A stretch of DNA of 64,000 nt. It comes from Larkinella insperata (GTDB lineage: Bacteria; Bacteroidota; Bacteroidia; Cytophagales; Spirosomataceae). Made by a program: the position numbers and the translations under genes. The notes beneath the pieces were generated by a model. That model saw only the letters and a list, made by a program, of their open reading frames with translations, did not search any database and was not told the origin of the DNA. Location of the stretch: the NCBI RefSeq assembly GCF_026248825.1, contig NZ_CP110973.1:5477501-5541500 (forward strand), in the 5' to 3' direction. Below, piece by piece: positions 58,645 to 64,000 of this stretch (positions within the stretch are counted from its first letter, which is position 1; the number at the start of each line of letters is the position of its first letter).

Positions 58645-61600
58645 ATGCAACGTGCTATACGTCTTCCGGTTGCGTTATCCATCGGCCTGCTGCTGAATGG
58701 CTACTCCGGCGAAGCCCAGGTGATGGCCGCTCAGTTGGCGGCTCCCGTGGCGGTCAGGCCCTCCCTGCTGGCTTCCCAGACCCTGCAACTCCGCGATGTT
58801 TTAAACCAGTTCAAGACCCGCTACGGCGTTGATATCCTGTATGAAGACCGGATGATTAACGATCAGACTACTCTTTCGGCCGCCATCGAACCCGGTGCCT
58901 CGCTGGAGAAAAATCTGGAGAATGTGCTTCGTCCGCAGGGATTGCGGTTCCGAAAAGTGAAAAACGGAGTCTACGTGATTCTGCCCGACAAGAAGCGGCC
59001 GGGTTCTTCGGCCAACGAACCGAACCGCTCTCAGGCGTCGGTCGGTTTCAGCGCCGGGATGGCTCAGCCAACCAACCCGTCCGCGGAGATTGGGCCGGAA
59101 ACCCTGGCCGCGAAAGAATCCGTGGACCGGGTGGTTACCGGAACCGTCAAAAGCGAAACCGGCGAAGGTCTACCGGGAGTCAGCGTGGTGGTTAAAAATA
59201 CAACACGCGGCACCACAACCGATGCGGACGGAACGTTTCGACTGAATATTCCCGACCAAACCACCACGCTGGTTTTTTCCTTCGTGGGGTATACGAATCA
59301 GGAAGTCGCGATCGGCAATCGCAACACCGTTGACGTTCAACTGGTTCCCAGCGACCGGTCGCTCGACGAAGTGGTGGTGGTCGGGTACGGTAGCGTCAAA
59401 AAAAGTGACCTGACCGGTTCGGTGGCGTCGGTGAAATCGGAGCAGTTGACCGCTTACCCCTCCATCGGGGCCGTGCAGGCGCTTCAGGGCCGGGCGGCCG
59501 GGGTGCAGATTCAGGCCAATAACGGAGAACCCGGCGCCACGTTTAAAGTCCGGATCCGGGGTGGCAACTCCATCAACGCCAGCAGCGACCCGATTTTTGT
59601 GGTCGACGGGTTTGTGGGCGGAACCATGCCCCCGCCGGAAGACATCGAATCGGTGGAAGTGCTGAAGGACGCATCGGCCACGGCCATTTACGGCTCGCGG
59701 GGCGCCAACGGGGTGGTGATGGTCACGACCAAGCGCGGCAAAAGCGGCAAAGCCCGCATCGATTTCAACGCTTCTTATTCGGGCCAGAAAGAAATCAGCC
59801 GGTTGAAGCTGCTCAACGGCGAGCAGTTTGTCGACTACATTCATGAGATCAACCCCAACTACGTTTCGCGGGGACAGAGTACCGACTGGCAGGACCTGAT
59901 TTTCCGACCCGGCAACATCCAAAACTACCAGTTGTCGCTTTCGGGCGGTACCGACAACGTGAAGTACTACCTGTCCGGCGCTTACTTCAACCAGAAAGGG
60001 ATTGTCCTGAATTCGGATTATAGCCGGTTTTCGGTCACCAGTAACATTGATGTCAAGGCCAGTGAGAAATTGCGGGTGGGACTGAATATTTTCGCCCAGC
60101 GCAGCAACAAAGCCGGGGTCATCAGCCAGGAACTCTCGGGCGGCCCCAGCAGCACCGGAGTGATTGCCTCGGCCTTCAAGTTCGGCCCCGACCTGGGCAT
60201 TTACGGCACCAACGGACGGTTTTCGGTAGCCGCCATTTCCGATCCCATCGACAACCCCTACTCGCTGGCGACGCAACGCCAGAACGATAACGTGACGGAT
60301 CAGGTACAGGGCAACCTCTTTGCGGAATATCAATTGTATAAAGACCTGAAGTTCCGGACTACGCTGGGCGCTACCACCAACGGCGGCCGTACGGGAACCT
60401 TCGTTCCCACCACCATCATGGCTGGCTCTTCGGTGGGCGGGGCTGGCTCGGTGAACGGCAACCGGAATACGCTGTTTCAAAACGAGAACTACCTTTCCTA
60501 CGATCGGGCGTTCGGAACCGCCCACCGCCTGAGTGCGCTGGCCGGTTTTTCCTACCAGAGTTCCCGCAACGAAAGCTGGGGCGGCAGTGGCCAGTCATTC
60601 ATCAGCGATGCCCTCTCCTACTGGAGCCTGGGAAGTTCGTCCGTCTGGCAGGCCCCTTCGTCTTCGCTGACCGACTGGAAACTGGCTTCCTGGTACGGCC
60701 GGATTAATTACGCGCTCAACGACCGGTATTTGTTTACGGTCAACGGGCGTTACGACGGCTCCTCGACGTTTAGCCGCAACCACAAGTGGGCGTTTTTCCC
60801 CTCCGGCGCTTTTGCCTGGAACATGGGCAACGAGCCCTTTATGTCCAACATGAACTGGGTGACGCAGTGGAAATGGCGCGCGAGCTACGGGTTGACCGGC
60901 AACCAGGCCATTTCGCCCTACCAGACGCTGGCCCGATTTAATAGCATTTTCGCGGCCATCAACGGGGTTGCCGTCAACGCCATCGTGCCCTCGTCCATCG
61001 CCAACGACGACCTAACCTGGGAAACCACGGCCCAATTCGACCTGGGAACGGACATCAGCCTGTTCAACAACCGGGTCAACCTGACGCTGGATTACTACCG
61101 CACCGTTACGTCTGATTTGCTGTTCAGCGTGCCGCTGCCCCAGTATTCGGGTTATTCAAGCCAGTTGAAAAATGTCGGAAAAGTGCAGAACAAAGGCTTT
61201 GAAATCACGCTGGGTACGCGTAACCTGACCGGCCCGCTGCGGTGGGACATGGACGTTAACGTGTCGTTCAACCGCAACAAAGTCATGAGTTTGCCCAACA
61301 ACAACGACATTTTTTACAACTCCGCCCCCGGCCACATGGTCGGTCTGGACCAGACGCAGGTTCTGCGGGTGGGCTCGCCGGTCGGTAGTATCTACGGCTG
61401 GGTGTACGAGGGTGTTTACCAGAACGGCGATGCGTTTCTGGGCGGCTCGGGCTTCGAGCAGGTTGCGGGCGGGGAGAAGTTCCGGGATATCGACGGCAAC
61501 GGTTCCCTCAACAGCAGCGACCGTACCCTCATCGGCAATCCGAACCCGGATTTCATCTGGGGCTGGACCAACGAGCTGAAATGGAACAACTTCGATTTAA

Positions 61601-62049
61601 ACCTGTTTTTTCAGGGTTCGCAGGGCAACGATTTGCTAAGTTACACGCTGATGGAACTGGATCTGCTCTCCGGGATCAACAACGCCACCACCAACGCGCT
61701 CAACCGCTGGACGCCCCAGAACACGAACACGGACGTTCCGAAAGCATCCGGAACGCGAACCCGCCGGGTATCAACCCGCTGGATCTACGACGGAAGCTAC
61801 GCCCGGCTGAAAAACCTGGCGGTAGGCTACACCTTCCCCAGCAGCATCACTAGCCGATTGAAGATGAGCCGGTTGCGGATTTACGCCAGCGCCCAGAACA
61901 TCCTGACCTTTACGAAATACCCCGGCTACGACCCCGAAGTCAACTACAATTCATCCGGCTCGGTGAACGGCAACCGAAATCTGGGCCTCGACTACGGCAG
62001 TTACCCCAACGCTAAATCGTACACCATCGGGTTAAACATCGGGTTATAA
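58645..62049 (+). CDS. SusC/RagA TonB-linked transporter with STN signalling domain
   Basis: A 1134-residue outer membrane protein. A signal-like N terminus is followed by an STN (secretin/TonB short) domain (about 45-115, LRDVLNQFKTRYGVDILYED), a CarboxypepD_reg domain (about 165-235, VKSETGEGLPGVSVVVKNTT), the plug start LDEVVVVGYGSVKKSD (about 242-260) and a barrel ending SYTIGLNIGL. The STN domain marks it as the receptor of the ECF/FecR loop encoded just upstream. It imports its ligand with the SusD that follows. Confidence 0.95.
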   Translation: MQRAIRLPVALSIGLLLNGYSGEAQVMAAQLAAPVAVRPSLLASQTLQLRDVLNQFKTRYGVDILYEDRMINDQTTLSAAIEPGASLEKNLENVLRPQGLRFRKVKNGVYVILPDKKRPGSSANEPNRSQASVGFSAGMAQPTNPSAEIGPETLAAKESVDRVVTGTVKSETGEGLPGVSVVVKNTTRGTTTDADGTFRLNIPDQTTTLVFSFVGYTNQEVAIGNRNTVDVQLVPSDRSLDEVVVVGYGSVKKSDLTGSVASVKSEQLTAYPSIGAVQALQGRAAGVQIQANNGEPGATFKVRIRGGNSINASSDPIFVVDGFVGGTMPPPEDIESVEVLKDASATAIYGSRGANGVVMVTTKRGKSGKARIDFNASYSGQKEISRLKLLNGEQFVDYIHEINPNYVSRGQSTDWQDLIFRPGNIQNYQLSLSGGTDNVKYYLSGAYFNQKGIVLNSDYSRFSVTSNIDVKASEKLRVGLNIFAQRSNKAGVISQELSGGPSSTGVIASAFKFGPDLGIYGTNGRFSVAAISDPIDNPYSLATQRQNDNVTDQVQGNLFAEYQLYKDLKFRTTLGATTNGGRTGTFVPTTIMAGSSVGGAGSVNGNRNTLFQNENYLSYDRAFGTAHRLSALAGFSYQSSRNESWGGSGQSFISDALSYWSLGSSSVWQAPSSSLTDWKLASWYGRINYALNDRYLFTVNGRYDGSSTFSRNHKWAFFPSGAFAWNMGNEPFMSNMNWVTQWKWRASYGLTGNQAISPYQTLARFNSIFAAINGVAVNAIVPSSIANDDLTWETTAQFDLGTDISLFNNRVNLTLDYYRTVTSDLLFSVPLPQYSGYSSQLKNVGKVQNKGFEITLGTRNLTGPLRWDMDVNVSFNRNKVMSLPNNNDIFYNSAPGHMVGLDQTQVLRVGSPVGSIYGWVYEGVYQNGDAFLGGSGFEQVAGGEKFRDIDGNGSLNSSDRTLIGNPNPDFIWGWTNELKWNNFDLNLFFQGSQGNDLLSYTLMELDLLSGINNATTNALNRWTPQNTNTDVPKASGTRTRRVSTRWIYDGSYARLKNLAVGYTFPSSITSRLKMSRLRIYASAQNILTFTKYPGYDPEVNYNSSGSVNGNRNLGLDYGSYPNAKSYTIGLNIGL

Positions 62050-62072
62050 CCGGTTTTCAAACGCCTTGACCA

Positions 62073-63587
62073 ATGAAAAATAAACTTACTTCCCTTTTGT
62101 TCTCAACCCTCGTCGGACTCCTGGGTTTTTCCTGCACCGACCTGGAAGAAAAGCCCATCGGCGTATTGGCCCCCGAGGGCCTTTTTAAAACCGTAACGGA
62201 TGTTCAGACGGCCATTAACGGCGCCTACGGTCACATTGCCTCCGAACCGCTGTACGGCCGCAATTTTGTGATGGCCCTCATGCTGAAAAGCGACATGGCC
62301 GACATTGGCGACCGCACCACGGCCGCAGCCCGCCAGCAGGTCAACGACTTCAACATGGATGCCAGCAACGGGTTGGTTTCGTCCTTCTGGCCCCGCTGGT
62401 ACATTGTAATCAGCTCCGTCAATGCCGCCATTCGCGGGGGGGAGTCGCTGGGGCTTCCGCAGGAGCAAATCAATCCGACGCTGGCTGAAGCGCGTTTTGT
62501 CCGGGCTTTTGCCTACTTCCACCTGGTTCAGAACTTCGGCGCCATCCCGTACATCGACGTGTTTGTGACGGATCCGGAATCGGTCAAAGCCATTAGTAAA
62601 ACCCCGGAAGAAGAGGTGTACGCCCGCATCATTGCCGACCTGGAATTTGCCAAACAGTGGCTCCCCGACCAGCAGCCCGCCGACGTTCGCTCGCGGCCTA
62701 CGAAAGGCTCGGCGGCTACCTGCCTGGCGTCGGTGTATCTGACGCAGGGCAACTACCAGAAAGCGTACACGGAGGCCAAATGGACCATCGACAACAAGGA
62801 CAAATTTGGCTACCGGCTGGAAGCCGACTTTCAGGACCTCTACATCGCCACCAAAGCCGACCAGATCAAGGAAACCATTTTTGCCGTTGATTTTATCGGG
62901 CAGAAAGTGGGTTGGGACGCCAGTAACGATGATCTGATGGGCGCCATTACGGGAATCCGGGGGACCGACCAGAACGGCTGGAGCGTCGCGGTACCGAGCA
63001 TGAAAGTGTACACCAGCTGGGATTCGCGGGATTACCGGAAAAAAGTCAGCTTCCAGGATTCGATGAACATTGGCGGGGTGCTTAGGCCGTACACGGCTTT
63101 CCCAACCGCGGCCCGCCCGCACATTGCCAAGTTTGCCCGCTTCCCCGGCAATTCCAACTCGGAGGGCCGGGATTCCGATCACAACTACTTCTGTTTCCGC
63201 TACGCCGAGGTGCTGCTGATTGCCGCCGAGGCTCTGGCCGAAGTAAACGGCGGGCCCAACGAAGAAGCCATGGGCTACATCAACCAGATCCGGGCGCGGG
63301 CGCGAAACTGGGCGGGTAGGCAGACGGCGTTTCCGGCCAATGTAACCACCGGACTCAGCAAACAGACCTTTATCGATCTGGTGCTGGAAGAACGGCGGCT
63401 CGAACTGGCGTTTGAATTCAAGCGCTGGTACGACATCAAGCGCCGAAAGCTGGGCGATGTGGTGTTCAAAGGAGCCAACTCATTCGAGCCGCACGCCAAC
63501 TTTACCGCAGCCCGCGATTACCTGATGCCGTTTCTGAGCACCGAAATGACGATAAACCCAGCCCTGACACAAAACCCAGGCTACTAA
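62073..63587 (+). CDS. SusD/RagB family nutrient-binding lipoprotein (ECF locus)
   Basis: A 504-residue SusD; signal MKNKLTSLLFSTLVGLLGFSC with lipobox Cys21. Family motifs: EARFVRAFAYFHLVQNFGAIPYI, FRYAEVLLIAAEALAEVNGG, RRLELAFEFKRWYDIKRR and the terminal NPALTQNPGY. It pairs with the STN-type SusC. No glycosidase follows inside the window before the terminator, so the locus's enzymes, if any, lie elsewhere. Confidence 0.96.
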   Translation: MKNKLTSLLFSTLVGLLGFSCTDLEEKPIGVLAPEGLFKTVTDVQTAINGAYGHIASEPLYGRNFVMALMLKSDMADIGDRTTAAARQQVNDFNMDASNGLVSSFWPRWYIVISSVNAAIRGGESLGLPQEQINPTLAEARFVRAFAYFHLVQNFGAIPYIDVFVTDPESVKAISKTPEEEVYARIIADLEFAKQWLPDQQPADVRSRPTKGSAATCLASVYLTQGNYQKAYTEAKWTIDNKDKFGYRLEADFQDLYIATKADQIKETIFAVDFIGQKVGWDASNDDLMGAITGIRGTDQNGWSVAVPSMKVYTSWDSRDYRKKVSFQDSMNIGGVLRPYTAFPTAARPHIAKFARFPGNSNSEGRDSDHNYFCFRYAEVLLIAAEALAEVNGGPNEEAMGYINQIRARARNWAGRQTAFPANVTTGLSKQTFIDLVLEERRLELAFEFKRWYDIKRRKLGDVVFKGANSFEPHANFTAARDYLMPFLSTEMTINPALTQNPGY

Positions 63588-63614
63588 CCGGCACTTACAT
63601 CCTAACTCCAGTGA

Positions 63615-63656
63615 AGGAAAACCGTGATTCGTTTGGGTCATGGTTTTCCTTTTTAG
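63615..63656 (+). terminator. Rho-independent terminator after susD
   Basis: A 14-bp stem with one G-T pair (63615-63628 with 63639-63652), 10-base loop and T-rich tail. It ends the ECF/FecR/susCD operon. Confidence 0.88.
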
Positions 63657-64000
63657 GGTCTTCTAAGTGACAAGCTGTTCCAAGGAAGAATTTCCTTCGC
63701 CTGGTTAATTCGCAACGAACTTTATTCAGGTTCTAAGTGGTACCAAACCGGATGTTATGGTACTTACAACAAGCGGTATTCCGTATCGTCACCGCCAGAA
63801 CGGGTAAAGAGCCGATGCTTGAGCAGTAGATGACGTATAAACATTGAAAGTTCAAAGCAGAGTTACCGAATATTCCCTGAAAGCTCAACACTATTTTATC
63901 GTGATTTTATCCAAAAACGCACGCAAATAATTTACAACATAAAACTCATTATCAGTGCCTTACATCTCAGGAGCTCTGTTTTAATACCTTTTTAACTTCC
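63657..64000. other. AT-rich gap at the window end
   Basis: No coding frame, RNA gene or clear promoter box seen in about 344 bases; it probably holds the regulatory region of a gene beyond the window. Confidence 0.5.

Noticed and set aside
59170..60525. 451-codon antisense frame opposite the STN-type susC
   Set aside because: Same reason: shadow of a strongly conserved gene, no motif or start signal.
62103..63182. 359-codon antisense frame opposite susD
   Set aside because: Shadow of a clear SusD gene with low-complexity composition.

Overview
The window looks like a chromosome segment from a Cytophagales-type Bacteroidota, probably a Spirosoma/Larkinella-like member of the Spirosomaceae. 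This rests on three susD genes, two susC/ragA genes, an ECF sigma/FecR pair, DUF5916 and DUF3823 proteins, weak Shine-Dalgarno sequences, and repeated matches to the Bacteroidota promoter box TAnnTTTG at sensible distances before genes. The genus is inferred from gene content only. I saw no phage, insertion sequence, CRISPR array, rRNA or plasmid function.

Left part (1-17 kb): the end of a SusD gene with a strong terminator, an AI-2E family permease, a trehalose-synthase-like GH13 enzyme, small uncharacterised proteins, a HAD phosphatase, a stand-alone MetE-like protein, a DUF5916 outer membrane protein, then dapA, ligA and rpe. A GH13 lipoprotein whose nucleophile position reads Glu instead of Asp follows, then a propeller-OmpA protein.

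Middle part (17-31 kb): a surface-glycan cluster on the + strand. It holds a GT39-like membrane transferase, both halves of a split transketolase on either side of a sugar epimerase-GT2 fusion protein, an unknown polytopic membrane protein, an OafA-like acyltransferase, another GT2, a large anchored propeller-like protein and an SGNH/DHHW-like lipoprotein. The gaps carry structured repeats: two arrays of degenerate 10-bp units and a 63-bp imperfect palindrome. The cluster ends at a tRNA-Val on the opposite strand. The genes suggest synthesis, lipid-linked transfer and O-acylation of an envelope polysaccharide, possibly containing a sugar modified by a two-carbon transfer.

31-42.5 kb: a UMF1-type MFS transporter, GH16 and GDPD lipoproteins, a DUF255 thioredoxin-like protein and ruvC. 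Then comes a tight six-gene run (flippase-like UPF0104 protein, GT2, NodB deacetylase, GT2, TatD, type I asparaginase) with 4-base overlaps at two junctions. tRNA-Ser(GGA) closes the region.

42.9-49.2 kb: an unrecognised 698-residue exported protein, a SAM methyltransferase, a gene-poor stretch, and an unusual one-piece membrane regulator: exported LamG-like and Kelch-like region, one membrane helix, then a cytoplasmic SARP-like DNA-binding domain.

49.2-63.6 kb: two divergent Sus-like loci. On the minus strand lie susC, susD, a DUF3823 lipoprotein and a GH71/GH99-like glycosidase. On the plus strand lie an ECF sigma factor, a FecR anti-sigma, an STN-containing SusC and its SusD, the layout of a transenvelope signalling loop. 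A perfect 20-bp palindrome sits between the two. The Kelch-SARP protein beside the glycosidase locus is my best candidate for an undescribed glycan-sensing system.
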